From Comamonadaceae bacterium CG12_big_fil_rev_8_21_14_0_65_59_15 (GTDB lineage Bacteria > Pseudomonadota > Gammaproteobacteria > Burkholderiales > Burkholderiaceae_C), in assembly GCA_002786915.1 (NCBI GenBank), contig PCUV01000024.1, positions 1-64,000 of the forward strand: a DNA stretch of 64,000 bases, written 5' to 3'. Position numbers and translations under genes: made by a program. The notes below the pieces were generated by a model. That model was not told the DNA's origin and searched no databases. It was given only the letters and a program-made list of their open reading frames with translations. Numbering within the stretch: the stretch's first letter is position 1; every line of letters begins with the position of its first letter. Of the stretch, positions 1-7,876 are shown one piece after another.

Positions 1-210
1 CACAACGCCCAATCAGACACAAAAACGTGCCCTTGATTTGATCAATCAGATTAAACCGTAGACAGAACGCGGAACCTGGCTTGACGCGGGTTTCATTGGG
101 GAAATGCGCTTTTTTGGGGGAGGAACTTCAGATTAGTCATGATCGACAGGAATCGATGGTCACGATGGGCCGCAATGCCCAGAATCAGGTTGGTTAAGAA
201 TTTAGGTTGA

Positions 211-238
211 CATATGGTGCCATTAATGGCACCATATG
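211..238. promoter_or_regulatory. Perfect 28-bp palindrome, likely hicAB operator
   Basis: A perfect inverted repeat built around an ATTAAT centre lies immediately before hicA. A TTGACA hexamer at 207-212 could be its promoter -35 and overlaps the left edge of the palindrome, but no good -10 follows at the usual spacing. HicB-type antitoxins have DNA-binding C-termini and repress their own operons through palindromes in this position, so an autoregulatory operator is the natural reading. The palindrome contains two ATGs in frame with hicA that are probably not start codons. Confidence 0.7.
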
Positions 239-243
239 CATCT

Positions 244-492
244 ATGGCACAAATCGAAAAAATCTTGGAGATGATGCGCGGGGAACCGGGAAATGTAAGT
301 TTCAAGGACTTTAAAAAGGTCTGTGAGTCCTACTTCGGTAAGCCCAGGCAAGACGGTAGTAGCCACGCCATTTTCAAGACTCCTTGGCCAGGCGATCCAC
401 GCGTCAACATCCAGAACGCCAAAGGCAAAGCAAAGCCCTATCAAGTCAAGCAAGTTCTTCAAGCTATTGAAAAATTGGGAATCAAGCAATGA
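244..492 (+). CDS. hicA: HicA-type mRNA interferase toxin
   Basis: An 82-residue protein of the HicA family, the ribosome-independent RNase toxin of type II HicAB modules. It has the short dsRNA-binding-like fold with the conserved G-S-S-H turn at residues 38-41 (His41 is the likely catalytic histidine), then a KTPWPGDPRVNIQ-like strand that is well conserved in the family. I chose the ATG at 244 because family members begin with a MxQIEKILxxMR helix; the ATGs at 214 and 226 lie inside the operator palindrome. No clear Shine-Dalgarno precedes 244, so the message may be nearly leaderless. The stop overlaps the hicB start (ATGA), which implies translational coupling. The patch is AT-richer than the housekeeping genes downstream, consistent with horizontal gain. 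Confidence 0.9.
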   Translation: MAQIEKILEMMRGEPGNVSFKDFKKVCESYFGKPRQDGSSHAIFKTPWPGDPRVNIQNAKGKAKPYQVKQVLQAIEKLGIKQ

Positions 493-812
493 GCATTCAA
501 CACTACACCTACCGCGTTACTTGGTCGCCAGAAGATGGTGAACATGTAGGCTTGTGCGCCGAGTTTCCTTCACTGAGTTGGTTGGCGAAAACACCCGAAG
601 CAGCGCTCAAAGGCATCCAAAAGGTGGTGGGCGATGTCGTTGCCGACATGCTGGCAAATGACGAATCAATTCCAGCGGCTATGGCCGAAAAAAACTACAG
701 TGGAGAGTTCCGCGTTCGCATTCCGCCGCTTGTTCATCGAAATCTTGCACTGATGGCTGCCGAGCAAGGCGTAAGCCTTAACCGTCTTGCTAGTGCAAAG
801 TTGGCGGCCTAA
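489..812 (+). CDS. hicB: HicB-type antitoxin
   Basis: A 107-residue antitoxin partner of HicA. The N-terminal half (about 1-70, with YRVTWSPEDGEHVGLCAEFPSL) is the partial RNase H-like HicB fold that binds and blocks the toxin. The C-terminal part from about residue 72 (GEFRVRIPP then an LALMAAEQGVSLN helix-turn-helix) looks like a ribbon-helix-helix DNA-binding domain, which fits binding to the palindrome upstream of hicA. Its start overlaps the end of hicA by four bases. The length is normal for RHH-type HicB and both genes appear intact, so the module is probably functional. Confidence 0.9.
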   Translation: MSIQHYTYRVTWSPEDGEHVGLCAEFPSLSWLAKTPEAALKGIQKVVGDVVADMLANDESIPAAMAEKNYSGEFRVRIPPLVHRNLALMAAEQGVSLNRLASAKLAA

Positions 813-1185
813 ACAATCGTTACAAGTTGTTGACGTTAGCGCCTTGCTGGCTTGGCGGCTACCCTGGCGGTCAATTACCGCTGTGCGAGCCTGACCAGAC
901 GTTCAAGCGAGCGTTGTAGAACACCCGCACCTGGTCGTTTGCCGGTACTCAATTTGACGAAATGTTCGCCACTTTGCTGCCTGTCAGTTCCTGGCGATCA
1001 ACGGCTGCTATAGAGCAGGCAGATCGCAAATCTCTAGAACCGCAATCGCTGCATTGCAGGTCTACGTTTTTCTCTATTGCTGCCGTTCAATTTTGAAGGT
1101 CGGCATCCGAGAAGGTCGACAGACTCAAGAAGCCCTTACCAGCTCCCTCGAAAAGATGAAGTTGCTGATGCATTTTTTGTGCCTT
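813..1185. other. Intergenic stretch without a recognisable gene
   Basis: About 370 bases separate the hicB stop from the operator-like repeat of the next module. Open frames here (for example one from 1054 on the + strand) show no family resemblance and run through the downstream promoter area. Nothing convincing is seen; it may be decayed accessory DNA. Confidence 0.5.
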
Positions 1186-1208
1186 TTGTACGGACGATTG
1201 GCGTACAA
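1186..1208. promoter_or_regulatory. Inverted repeat, possible operator of the DUF1778-GNAT module
   Basis: TTGTACG at 1186-1192 and CGTACAA at 1202-1208 form a perfect 7-bp inverted repeat with a 9-base spacer. A third TTGTACA copy lies at 1251-1257 just before the antitoxin gene. TACAAT at 1204-1209 resembles a -10 box. DUF1778 (TacA-like) antitoxins are ribbon-helix-helix repressors of their own operons, so these half-sites are good operator candidates. Function is inferred. Confidence 0.5.
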
Positions 1209-1279
1209 TCAACCCAGGGCTTGCCTCCTGAATACGCCCTCAACTAACGTTTGTACATTTTTTGATTGGGGCGAAGAAC

Positions 1280-1576
1280 ATGCAAGTCAGTATCAAGTCT
1301 GCCGACAAGGCCAGAGGCGCTCGGCTTGAGGCGCGCATTAGCAACGAACAAAAAGCGTTGTTTCAGCAAGCCGCAATGCTCTCCACGCGAACCTTGAGTG
1401 AGTTTGTGGTGGCCAGTGCCCAAGAGGCTGCAACCCGAATCATTGAAGCGCATGAAACCATTCGGCTTGAGCGCGAAGACCAGATTCGCTTCGTCCAGAC
1501 CCTGCTCAACCCGCCAGAACCCAATGCGCGTCTGCGTCAAGCTGCCCGGCAATACCGCACCATGCTGGGCGTTTAA
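1280..1576 (+). CDS. DUF1778 (TacA-like) antitoxin
   Basis: A 98-residue protein with an N-terminal ribbon-helix-helix segment (ARLEARISNEQKALFQQAA, about residues 13-36), then TRTLSEFVVASAQEAA, which is the hallmark of DUF1778 antitoxins. The C-terminal tail (about 60-98, with RFVQTLLNPPEPN) is the part that in TacA-like proteins wraps and inhibits the GNAT toxin. An upstream TTG at 1262 is in frame, but the ATG at 1280 fits the family length and has a GGGGCGA stretch ahead of it. The toxin gene starts three bases after the stop, so the two are cotranscribed. Gene symbol left empty because the exact subfamily is not assignable by eye. Confidence 0.85.
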   Translation: MQVSIKSADKARGARLEARISNEQKALFQQAAMLSTRTLSEFVVASAQEAATRIIEAHETIRLEREDQIRFVQTLLNPPEPNARLRQAARQYRTMLGV

Positions 1577-1579
1577 GCC

Positions 1580-2092
1580 ATGCGCATGACCGCATGGCGC
1601 GTGCTGGCGCTGCAAAAAGCGCACGAACGCCAGAACTTCAGCTGCGGTCGCCCCGCGCTGGACCGTTATCTCAAAACCCAAGCCCGCCAGGACAGCGACA
1701 AAATGGTTGCGGCTGTATTTGCACTGGTTCAGCCGCCTGCTGCCCAAGTGTTGGGTTACTACACCCTGTCAGCGTCAACCATCCATGCCGCTGAGGTGCC
1801 ACCCGAGTTGGCTCGCAAACTGCCGCGCTATCCACAATTACCCGTCACCCTACTGGGACGCTTGGCAGTCGATCAAGGGCTCAAAGGTGAAGGAATGGGG
1901 CAGTTTTTGCTGATGGATGCGCTGCATCGCAGTCTGCAAGCTGCCGCTGGTATTGCCGCCATGGCGGTTGTGGTTGATGCAAAAGATGAGTCAGCTGCAA
2001 ATTTTTATCAGCACTTCGGCTTCATACCTTTGAACCGGTCAGTCAGTCGGTTGTTTTTGCCCATGCTGACCATCGCGACACTTTTTGATTAG
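1580..2092 (+). CDS. GNAT acetyltransferase toxin (TacT/AtaT-like)
   Basis: A 170-residue GNAT-fold acetyltransferase. The acetyl-CoA pyrophosphate-binding loop is visible as LKGEGMG (about 101-107) after the beta4 strand VTLLGRLAVD. A conserved ANFYQHFGF near 140-148 supplies the catalytic tyrosine (Y143). The N-terminal FSCGRPALDRYL motif is typical of toxins paired with DUF1778 antitoxins. Members studied elsewhere acetylate aminoacyl-tRNAs and stop translation; that activity here is inferred from family and pairing. The gene follows its antitoxin by three bases and ends about 70 bases before the nagZ 3' end, on the opposite strand. Confidence 0.88.
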   Translation: MRMTAWRVLALQKAHERQNFSCGRPALDRYLKTQARQDSDKMVAAVFALVQPPAAQVLGYYTLSASTIHAAEVPPELARKLPRYPQLPVTLLGRLAVDQGLKGEGMGQFLLMDALHRSLQAAAGIAAMAVVVDAKDESAANFYQHFGFIPLNRSVSRLFLPMLTIATLFD

Positions 2093-2162
2093 TCCGTCCA
2101 CCGGATTGATCGCAATCATATTCACAGCGCCGCACGCGCCCACACACAGCCACAAACAGGCT

Positions 2163-3323
2163 TCACGGCAACAAGTCCAGCGCACGCATGTAGGCGGGCT
2201 GCACCATCAACTCGTCCCATGGCGGGACGGCGCTGCTGGGCAGCAAGGCACTGCGACGCGCTTCGCTGGCATCCAGGGATTGCCACTGGCCTTTGAGCTG
2301 CGCCTCGGTCAGGCCGTTGATCAGCGCGTCCAACTCAGCCCCGTCACCCAATGACTGGTTGCACAGCAGCACCAGGTCGCACCCAGCGTTGAGTGCGGCC
2401 ACCGCAGCCTGGGTGCTGCTGACGGCTTGGCCGTCAATCACGCGTGCACCCGCCATGGACAAGTCGTCGCTGAACACCGCGCCGCTAAAGTGCAGTTGTC
2501 CGCGCAGAATGTCGCCCAGCCAGCGCGCTGAAAAACCAGCCGGGCGCGCGTCCACCTTAGGATAAATCACGTGCGCAGGCATCACGCTGGCCAGCATGCC
2601 ACCCAGCCATTCATAGGGCTTGGCATCGTCGGCAAGAATGGCCTTCAGGCTGCGCTTGTCAACCGAAACATCGGTGTGGCTGTCGGCTTTGACAAACCCG
2701 TGCCCCGGAAAGTGTTTGCCGCAGTTGGCCATGCCGCTTAAACACAGGCCGTGCATCAGGCTCTTGGCCAGCAGGCTCACCACGCGCGGGTCACGCGCAA
2801 AGGCACGGTCGCCGATGACGCTGCTTCGGGAAGCGCCGGACCGCCCCAAGCTTGCCGAGCCCCCTCGGGGGGCAGCCAGCGCTTGCGCTGGCGTGGGGGC
2901 ATCTTCCGACCAATCAAGGTCCAGCACCGGGGTAAAGCTCAAATCAACCCCGCAGGCGCGCAGCTCCGCCCCCAGCACGTAGCCGCAGGCGCTGGCCGCC
3001 GCCGTGGCGCGCATGGCACCGCTGCCAGCGCCGCTCTTGCCATCGTGCATCCACATTTCACCCAGCGCACGCATCGGCGGCAAGTGGGTAAAGCCATCGG
3101 TCTTGAAGCGTTGCACCCGCCCGCCCTCATGGTCCACGCAGATCAGCAAATCGGCGCGCAGCTTTTTGATGCTGCGGCACAGCGCCGTGAGTTGGGCGCG
3201 ATCAGAAAAATTGCGCGCAAACAGAATCAGGCCGCCCACCAGCGGGTGTTTCAGACGCGCCTTGTCGGACTTGGTGAGCACCTGGCCTGCGATGTCAATG
3301 ATCAAGGGGGCATGAAAAGTCAT
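2163..3323 (-). CDS. nagZ: Beta-N-acetylhexosaminidase NagZ (glycoside hydrolase family 3)
   Basis: A 386-residue cytoplasmic GH3 enzyme that removes GlcNAc from anhydro-muropeptides during peptidoglycan recycling. Motifs: CVDHEGGRVQRF (62-73), KHFPGHG (203-209), KADSHTD with the acid/base His216, and FSDDLSMAG, where D286 is the likely nucleophile. It is about 30-40 residues longer than typical NagZ because of an in-frame insertion at about residues 139-166, between LDLDW and SSVIGDRAF, which are adjacent in relatives. The inserted DNA is a palindromic repeat (listed separately). It is the last gene of the minus-strand run, after acpS; its leader lies in another repeat. AmgK (38373-39464) acts later in the same recycling route. 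Confidence 0.93.
   Translation of the reverse strand: MTFHAPLIIDIAGQVLTKSDKARLKHPLVGGLILFARNFSDRAQLTALCRSIKKLRADLLICVDHEGGRVQRFKTDGFTHLPPMRALGEMWMHDGKSGAGSGAMRATAAASACGYVLGAELRACGVDLSFTPVLDLDWSEDAPTPAQALAAPRGGSASLGRSGASRSSVIGDRAFARDPRVVSLLAKSLMHGLCLSGMANCGKHFPGHGFVKADSHTDVSVDKRSLKAILADDAKPYEWLGGMLASVMPAHVIYPKVDARPAGFSARWLGDILRGQLHFSGAVFSDDLSMAGARVIDGQAVSSTQAAVAALNAGCDLVLLCNQSLGDGAELDALINGLTEAQLKGQWQSLDASEARRSALLPSSAVPPWDELMVQPAYMRALDLLP
2826..2909 (-). repeat. Palindromic repeat inserted in frame in nagZ
   Basis: About 84 bases that encode the extra residues of NagZ. They contain a stem GCCCCC/GGGGGGC around 2859-2873 and a perfect hairpin GCCAGCGC-TT-GCGCTGGC at 2875-2892. The length is a multiple of three with no stop codon. 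The encoded stretch is Ala/Ser/Gly/Arg-rich, unlike the rest of the enzyme. I recall closely similar GCCCCCTCGGGGG-type hairpins as intergenic repeats in Comamonadaceae. The exact insertion boundaries are approximate. Confidence 0.75.
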
Positions 3324-3337
3324 TTTTTACTCTTTCA

Positions 3338-3386
3338 TCAATAGCTATACGCCCTTTTATCGTAAGGGCTAGAGGCCATTTTTATG
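3338..3386. repeat. Short palindromic repeat between acpS and nagZ
   Basis: An AT-rich stretch with ATAGCTAT, then GCCCTT and AAGGGC arms and a CTAGAGGCC edge. Read on the minus strand it resembles the elements at 58106-58162 and 34041-34090 (CTAG-CC, GATA, then AGCTAT in the same order). It contains the acpS stop codon and the leader of nagZ. The inner CCCTT/AAGGG stem could act as a weak transcriptional pause. Confidence 0.5.
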
Positions 3387-3776
3387 GATAACCTCGACGA
3401 CACAAAAGCTGGCTGCGTAATCGCTCTCGTCGGTCAGGCTGAGGTGCGCCAGTAGCGATCTGGACTCAAACCAGGTTTTAAGTTCGCCATGCAGCACCAC
3501 GGTGGGCTGACCGGTGGGCAGGCGGCCCACCTCACAGGCGAGCCAGCTCATGGGCAGGCGCATGCCCAGACCGATGGCTTTGCTGAACGCTTCTTTGGCA
3601 GAAAAGCGCGTGGCCAGATAGCGCACACCGCGCTCTGGCCAGGCTTTGCTGCGCGCGCGCCAGGTGGCCAACTCAGCCTCATTCAGGATTTTTTGGGCAA
3701 AGCGCTCGCCGTGGCGCGCCAGGCTGGCCTGGATGCGACGCACGTCGCAGATGTCGGTGCCAACGCCGTAGATCAT
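3369..3776 (-). CDS. acpS: Holo-[acyl-carrier-protein] synthase
   Basis: A 135-residue 4'-phosphopantetheinyl transferase that loads coenzyme A's phosphopantetheine onto Ser37 of AcpP (gene at 16523). Family signatures are GVGTDI at 4-9, with Mg-binding D8, and [12 protein letters not shown] near 58-69 with E62. The gene starts 23 bases after pdxJ in the recO-pdxJ-acpS-nagZ series found in many betaproteobacteria. The last residues (about HKNGL) and the stop codon are encoded by the neighbouring palindromic repeat, so the C-terminus looks extended or rewritten. The core is intact. Confidence 0.95.
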   Translation of the reverse strand: MIYGVGTDICDVRRIQASLARHGERFAQKILNEAELATWRARSKAWPERGVRYLATRFSAKEAFSKAIGLGMRLPMSWLACEVGRLPTGQPTVVLHGELKTWFESRSLLAHLSLTDESDYAASFCVVEVIHKNGL

Positions 3777-3799
3777 GGTGATCGCCGCCAGGCTGCTGC

Positions 3800-4585
3800 T
3801 TAACCGACATACGGCAGATGACCGCCCAGCTCGATGCAGCGCAAATAGGCCTTCACCGTGGCTTCATAGCCCAGCTCCAGCGCGTCGGCAATGAGCGCGT
3901 GGCCGATGGACACCTCACTGACTGCGGGCACCTGCGCGATGAAAGCGGTCAGGTTGTCCAGGTTCAGATCGTGCCCGGCATTGACTTCCAGCCCCACGTC
4001 CAGCGCAGCCTGGGCGGCGGCGGCAAAGCGCGCTAGCTGGTGCGCCTGTGTAGGCGTGCCCCAGGCAGCGGCGTAGGGTTCAGTGTACAGCTCGACCCGG
4101 TCTGCGCCCACCGCTTTGGCCGCCGCCATGGGGGCAGTTTCGGCGTCCATGAACAGACTCACGCGCAAGCCCCAGGCGTGGGCCTGGTCGATCAACGGCT
4201 TTAGGCGCTCGGCATCGGCAGGAAAGCTCCAGCCGTGGTCGCTGGTGAATTGGCCCTGATCGTCGGGCACAAAGGTCATCTGGTGCACCGGCAATTGGGC
4301 GACCACCAGCTGGCCCACCACGTCCAGCAGGTTGTGCAGCGGGTTGCCCTCGATGTTGAATTCACGCTCTGGCCAGGCCTGCAACAGTGTGGCCAACTCG
4401 GTCACGTCGCTGCTGCGGATGTGGCGCTCGTCGGGCCGCGGGTGGACCGTGATGCCGTGCGCGCCCGCTTGCAGGCACAGCGTGGCCGCGCGCGTCAGGC
4501 TGGGAATGCCCAGATGGCGCGTGTTACGGATCGTGGCCACCTTGTTGAGGTTGACCGACAAGGCGGTGGGTTGCATCAGTTTCAC
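3800..4585 (-). CDS. pdxJ: Pyridoxine 5'-phosphate synthase
   Basis: A 261-residue TIM-barrel enzyme that condenses 1-deoxyxylulose 5-phosphate with 3-amino-2-oxopropyl phosphate in the last step of de novo vitamin B6 synthesis. Characteristic motifs are the N-terminal [15 protein letters not shown] strand, [12 protein letters not shown] (about 45-56), [23 protein letters not shown], and the C-terminal [13 protein letters not shown] and [11 protein letters not shown]. All are conserved and the length is normal. It sits between recO and acpS, a standard arrangement. No pdxA is present in this window; it would otherwise be expected between surA and rsmA. Confidence 0.96.
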   Translation of the reverse strand: MKLMQPTALSVNLNKVATIRNTRHLGIPSLTRAATLCLQAGAHGITVHPRPDERHIRSSDVTELATLLQAWPEREFNIEGNPLHNLLDVVGQLVVAQLPVHQMTFVPDDQGQFTSDHGWSFPADAERLKPLIDQAHAWGLRVSLFMDAETAPMAAAKAVGADRVELYTEPYAAAWGTPTQAHQLARFAAAAQAALDVGLEVNAGHDLNLDNLTAFIAQVPAVSEVSIGHALIADALELGYEATVKAYLRCIELGGHLPYVG

Positions 4586-4634
4586 GATCAGACTCCGGTA
4601 AGACAGGTTCTGCGTTCAGGGCACCGTTGCGGTT

Positions 4635-5384
4635 TCAAAGACACTGCAAATCGATCATGATTTGCCGGGTGCGCAGCGCGCTCACGCCGCAATGGTAATG
4701 GAGCAGCGTGCGTAATTGGGGTTTGAGTTCGACGGCAACACTGGCGCAGGCGCGCAGTACGTCGGTGAACGCTTCCTGCACGCCCAAAACTTGCTGCAAG
4801 GCCATCCACTGCGCGCCGTTCAGACTGGCGCGATCGGTCTCACCCGCCTGGCGCAAGCCGCCTTCGGGCACCAGGCTGTAGCGCTCGTCGGGTTGCAGCG
4901 CCAGCAACGTCAGGGTTTGCGCGTCCAGTGTGGGCAGCAGGCCAATCTCTCGCAACAGCAGCAATTCAAAAGCACGCAAAGCCGACTCCAGCACCTCGCC
5001 ATGTTCGCTGGCAATCACCTCCACCACATTGGCATAAACGTCAAACAGGCGCGGGTGTGGGTCTTCGCGCGCCAGCAGGTTCAGCAGCAGTTCGTTGAGG
5101 TAGTAGCCCGACATGAGCGCGTCGCCACAGGGCATGACGTGGCCGCCCTGCCATTCGGCGGCTTTAAGCGTCTTGATGTCGCCGTCACCACCAAAGGCCA
5201 GATGCAGCGGCTGCAGCGGCAGCAGAATGGGCCGAAAGCTGGAGCTGGGCCGCTTGACCCCCTTGGCCACCAGCGCCATGCGGCCGTGGTGGCGGGTAAA
5301 GACTTCCAGAATCAGGCTCGACTCGCTCCAGTCATAGCGGTGCAGCACATAGGCGGGTTCGGCGTTAACGCGGTGCGTGGCCAT
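4635..5384 (-). CDS. recO: DNA repair protein RecO
   Basis: A 249-residue recombination mediator of the RecFOR pathway that helps load RecA on SSB-coated single strands. The N-terminal OB-fold is recognised by [25 protein letters not shown] and [10 protein letters not shown] (about 12-48). The helical C-terminal domain follows ([16 protein letters not shown] near 138-153). The start follows the family pattern, with a short Met-led lead before the YVL strand. It lies 20 bases after the DUF3297 gene and about 50 bases before pdxJ. This matches the era-recO-pdxJ order of many proteobacteria, with one small gene inserted. Confidence 0.93.
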   Translation of the reverse strand: MATHRVNAEPAYVLHRYDWSESSLILEVFTRHHGRMALVAKGVKRPSSSFRPILLPLQPLHLAFGGDGDIKTLKAAEWQGGHVMPCGDALMSGYYLNELLLNLLAREDPHPRLFDVYANVVEVIASEHGEVLESALRAFELLLLREIGLLPTLDAQTLTLLALQPDERYSLVPEGGLRQAGETDRASLNGAQWMALQQVLGVQEAFTDVLRACASVAVELKPQLRTLLHYHCGVSALRTRQIMIDLQCL

Positions 5385-5404
5385 GGCAGGGGCACGCGGC
5401 GGCG

Positions 5405-5704
5405 CTACTTGTAAAACGCCTGCACCGTGCCCTTGAGTTTGATCAGCAGCGGCTGGCCTTTGCGGTCACGCGTCTTGCCTGCGGGTACCTTGACCCAGCC
5501 TTCGCTGATGCAGTATTCCTCCACGTTGGTGAGTTCCTTTCCGCCCAGCAGGATGCCGATGTCGCGCGTAAAAACCTCAGCCACGTGGTAGCGGCTGCGC
5601 GGGTCGGTGCTCAGGCGGTCAGGCAGCGCCGTCGGTTCGATAGCGGGAACAGCCGCAGTCTCTGAAGTGTCAGCTGCGGTGTCAGTGGCAGGAATTTTGT
5701 TCAT
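5405..5704 (-). CDS. DUF3297 family protein
   Basis: A 99-residue protein of unknown function. The first 30 residues are Ala/Thr-rich and probably disordered. The conserved DUF3297 core begins at [13 protein letters not shown] and continues through [48 protein letters not shown]-like sequence to a short end. Members are small cytosolic proteins widespread in proteobacteria, and I know of no established role. It sits between era and recO, so it may be cotranscribed with RNA-processing and repair genes, but position alone does not define its function. Confidence 0.85.
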   Translation of the reverse strand: MNKIPATDTAADTSETAAVPAIEPTALPDRLSTDPRSRYHVAEVFTRDIGILLGGKELTNVEEYCISEGWVKVPAGKTRDRKGQPLLIKLKGTVQAFYK

Positions 5705-5773
5705 GGTTCAAAACAACGGTTCAAAAATGGGATACGAAGCCAGTCACGCTCAGTCAAACGCAAGCCAGCCAGC

Positions 5774-6805
5774 CTATTCATAGCCAAACGATCGCACACG
5801 CGCTTCGTCATCGGCCCAGCCAGAGCGCACCTTCACCCACAGCTCAATGAACACCTTGGCGTCAAATAATTTTTCAAGCTCGACACGGGTTTCGGTGCCG
5901 ATGCGCTTGATGCGGTCGCCCTTGTCGCCGATCACCATCGCCTTGTGGCCATCGCGCTCAACGACGATGGTGGCAGCGATGCGCAGCAGGCGCTTTTGGC
6001 CTTTCTTTTGCGGCGGCTCTTCGTCAAACTTGTCGATCACCACGGTGGAGGTGTAAGGCAATTCGTCGCCGGTGAGTCGAAACAGCTTCTCGCGCACCAT
6101 CTCGCTGGCCATGAAGCGTTCGCTGCGGTCGGTCAGCTCGTCAGCGGCGTACCACCAGGCTTGTTCGGGCAGGTATGTGGCGCAAATGGCCAGCAGGCGA
6201 TCGATGTCTTTGGGGCTCTTGGCCGACATCGGCACGAACTCGGCAAACGCATGCTTGCCCTGCATCTGCTGCAACCATGGCGCGATGTCGCCGCGACGAT
6301 GCACGTTGTCGAGCTTGTTGGCGACAAGCAGCGTGGGAATATCCTTGCCCAGCAGCGCCAGCACGCGCGCATCCGCCGTGGTAAAGCTGCCCGCCTCTAC
6401 GACAAACAGAATCAAGTCCACATCTGCTACCGCACCCTGCACGGTCTTGTTGAGCGACTTGTTGAGCGCGTTGCCGTGAATGGTCTGGAAACCTGGCGTA
6501 TCGACAAACACAAACTGCGCTGTCTCTTGCGTGCGCACGCCGGTAATGCGGTGGCGTGTGGTCTGCGCCTTGCGCGAGGTGATGCTGATCTTTTGCCCCA
6601 CCAGCGCGTTGAGCAAGGTGGACTTGCCCACGTTGGGCTTGCCCACAATGGCGATCAGGCCGCAGCGTTGCCCTGGCACAGGCGCCTGCGCGGTACCTGC
6701 CGGGCGCAAGGTGTGATGCAGGTCGGCCAGTAACGTCTCAACGTCTTTTTGGTCTTCAACGCCTGATTTCTGGGCGTCGACAGCTATTTTTTTTGGGGTA
6801 TTCAT
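5774..6805 (-). CDS. era: GTPase Era
   Basis: A 343-residue ribosome-biogenesis GTPase that binds the 3' end of 16S rRNA. The G domain shows G1 GKPNVGKS (55-62), G3 DTPGF and G4 NKLD. The C-terminal KH domain carries [13 protein letters not shown] before the FIELWVKV strand. Its N-terminus has about 45 residues of poorly conserved extension before G1, longer than in Escherichia coli. The start overlaps the rnc stop by four bases (ATGA), so rnc and era are translationally coupled, as in most proteobacteria. Confidence 0.97.
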   Translation of the reverse strand: MNTPKKIAVDAQKSGVEDQKDVETLLADLHHTLRPAGTAQAPVPGQRCGLIAIVGKPNVGKSTLLNALVGQKISITSRKAQTTRHRITGVRTQETAQFVFVDTPGFQTIHGNALNKSLNKTVQGAVADVDLILFVVEAGSFTTADARVLALLGKDIPTLLVANKLDNVHRRGDIAPWLQQMQGKHAFAEFVPMSAKSPKDIDRLLAICATYLPEQAWWYAADELTDRSERFMASEMVREKLFRLTGDELPYTSTVVIDKFDEEPPQKKGQKRLLRIAATIVVERDGHKAMVIGDKGDRIKRIGTETRVELEKLFDAKVFIELWVKVRSGWADDEARVRSFGYE

Positions 6806-7488
6806 GCGTTCTGCCGTAACTTAAGAATCTGCAACATGGCGGTGGCGGCAGACTGCTCGGCGGCGCGGCGCGAGCCGCCAATGCCGCGCTCGGACAGCGC
6901 GTATTCAGTCACTTCGCACTCCACGTCGAACGTTTGCCGATGCGCCGCACCCTGGGTACCGACCACGGTGTACAGGGGCAACTTGAGCCGACGCGCTTGT
7001 AGCCATTCTTGCAGCTCGGTCTTGGGGTCCTTGCCGATGGCCTGCATGGCCGGGTTGATTTGAACGCTTTGGTAGAGCCGGTTCACCAAGGCCTGCGCGG
7101 CCGCAAAGCCGCCGTCCAGATAGACCGCGCCGATCACGGCCTCGAGCGCATCGGCCAGAATGGATGGGCGTTTTTGCCCACCCGAGCGCATTTCACCCTC
7201 ACCCAGCCGGATCACGTCCGGCAGACCCAAGGTAACGGCCAGCGGATGCAGCGCTTCCTGGCGCACCAGGCTGGCGCGTACGCGCGACAGGTCGCCTTCA
7301 GGCAAATTGCTTAACCGCTGGTAGAGCAGATGCGCCACGCACACCCCCAGCACAGAGTCGCCCAAAAACTCCAGACGCTCGTTGTGGTCGGCCGAAAAAC
7401 TGCGGTGCGTCAGCGCCAGCGTGAGCAGCCCGACATCAGCAAACAGGTAATGCAGGCGTTGCTGCAAGGCGGCCAAAGAGGCGTTCAA
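6802..7488 (-). CDS. rnc: Ribonuclease III
   Basis: A 228-residue double-strand-specific endoribonuclease that processes rRNA precursors and structured mRNAs. The signature [13 protein letters not shown] (36-48) supplies acidic metal ligands. A second acidic site follows in [17 protein letters not shown] (about 108-124), and a dsRNA-binding domain covers about 152-225. The start is a TTG: the encoded [11 protein letters not shown] matches the expected N-terminus and no ATG or GTG lies nearby, so a rare TTG start probably limits its level. The gene follows the DUF4845 gene by about 20 bases and overlaps era. Confidence 0.95.
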   Translation of the reverse strand: MNASLAALQQRLHYLFADVGLLTLALTHRSFSADHNERLEFLGDSVLGVCVAHLLYQRLSNLPEGDLSRVRASLVRQEALHPLAVTLGLPDVIRLGEGEMRSGGQKRPSILADALEAVIGAVYLDGGFAAAQALVNRLYQSVQINPAMQAIGKDPKTELQEWLQARRLKLPLYTVVGTQGAAHRQTFDVECEVTEYALSERGIGGSRRAAEQSAATAMLQILKLRQNA

Positions 7489-7509
7489 CCACGCGCCCCT
7501 GCCGTGTGC

Positions 7510-7863
7510 TCAGCGCGAACTGCCGGCATATTTAAGCGTGAGGTAGGCCGGACCGACCAAGTGAATCTCGCGCTGGTATTCAAAATTGACAATCACTTTG
7601 TCGTTTTCTTTGGTGACTTCTATGTCTTTGCCAGCAATGGACTTGATGTCGTCAACGGATGCTGCCTTGTCAAAAATCATACGCACCTCGGCCACCGTGC
7701 TACCCTCAGACGCCTTGCGCGCTGCCTTCGCGACCGCCTGGAATTCCATGGCGGTAGGTAAAACTTGCGCTGCTACCAGCCCCACCACAGCCAGCACAAT
7801 GCCCACAAACAAAAAACCGAACATTGAAAACCCCCGTTGCCTGGATTGGGTCGCGTGTGCCAT
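7510..7863 (-). CDS. DUF4845 small membrane protein
   Basis: A 117-residue protein with an N-terminal RQRGFSMFGFL segment and a single transmembrane helix (about residues 14-34, LFVGIVLAVVGLVAAQVLPT), then a small extracytoplasmic domain. This architecture, pilin-like at the N-terminus, is the DUF4845 family, usually found between lepB and rnc in betaproteobacteria. I chose the ATG at 7863 because an AGGAGA Shine-Dalgarno precedes it; a longer frame from a TTG at 7911 would overlap lepB. Function unknown. Location between the leader peptidase and RNase III genes suggests only cotranscription. Confidence 0.88.
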   Translation of the reverse strand: MAHATQSRQRGFSMFGFLFVGIVLAVVGLVAAQVLPTAMEFQAVAKAARKASEGSTVAEVRMIFDKAASVDDIKSIAGKDIEVTKENDKVIVNFEYQREIHLVGPAYLTLKYAGSSR

Positions 7864-7876
7864 GAACTTCTCCTGA

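Noticed and set aside
2-61. Open frame on the + strand ending at a TAG at 59-61, encoding about 19 residues
   Set aside because: It could be the 3' end of a gene that starts before the window, but 19 residues without a family match are not enough to call it.
1054-1329. Open frame on the + strand between the two toxin-antitoxin modules
   Set aside because: It runs through the promoter and start of the DUF1778 gene and has no recognisable features or ribosome-binding site.
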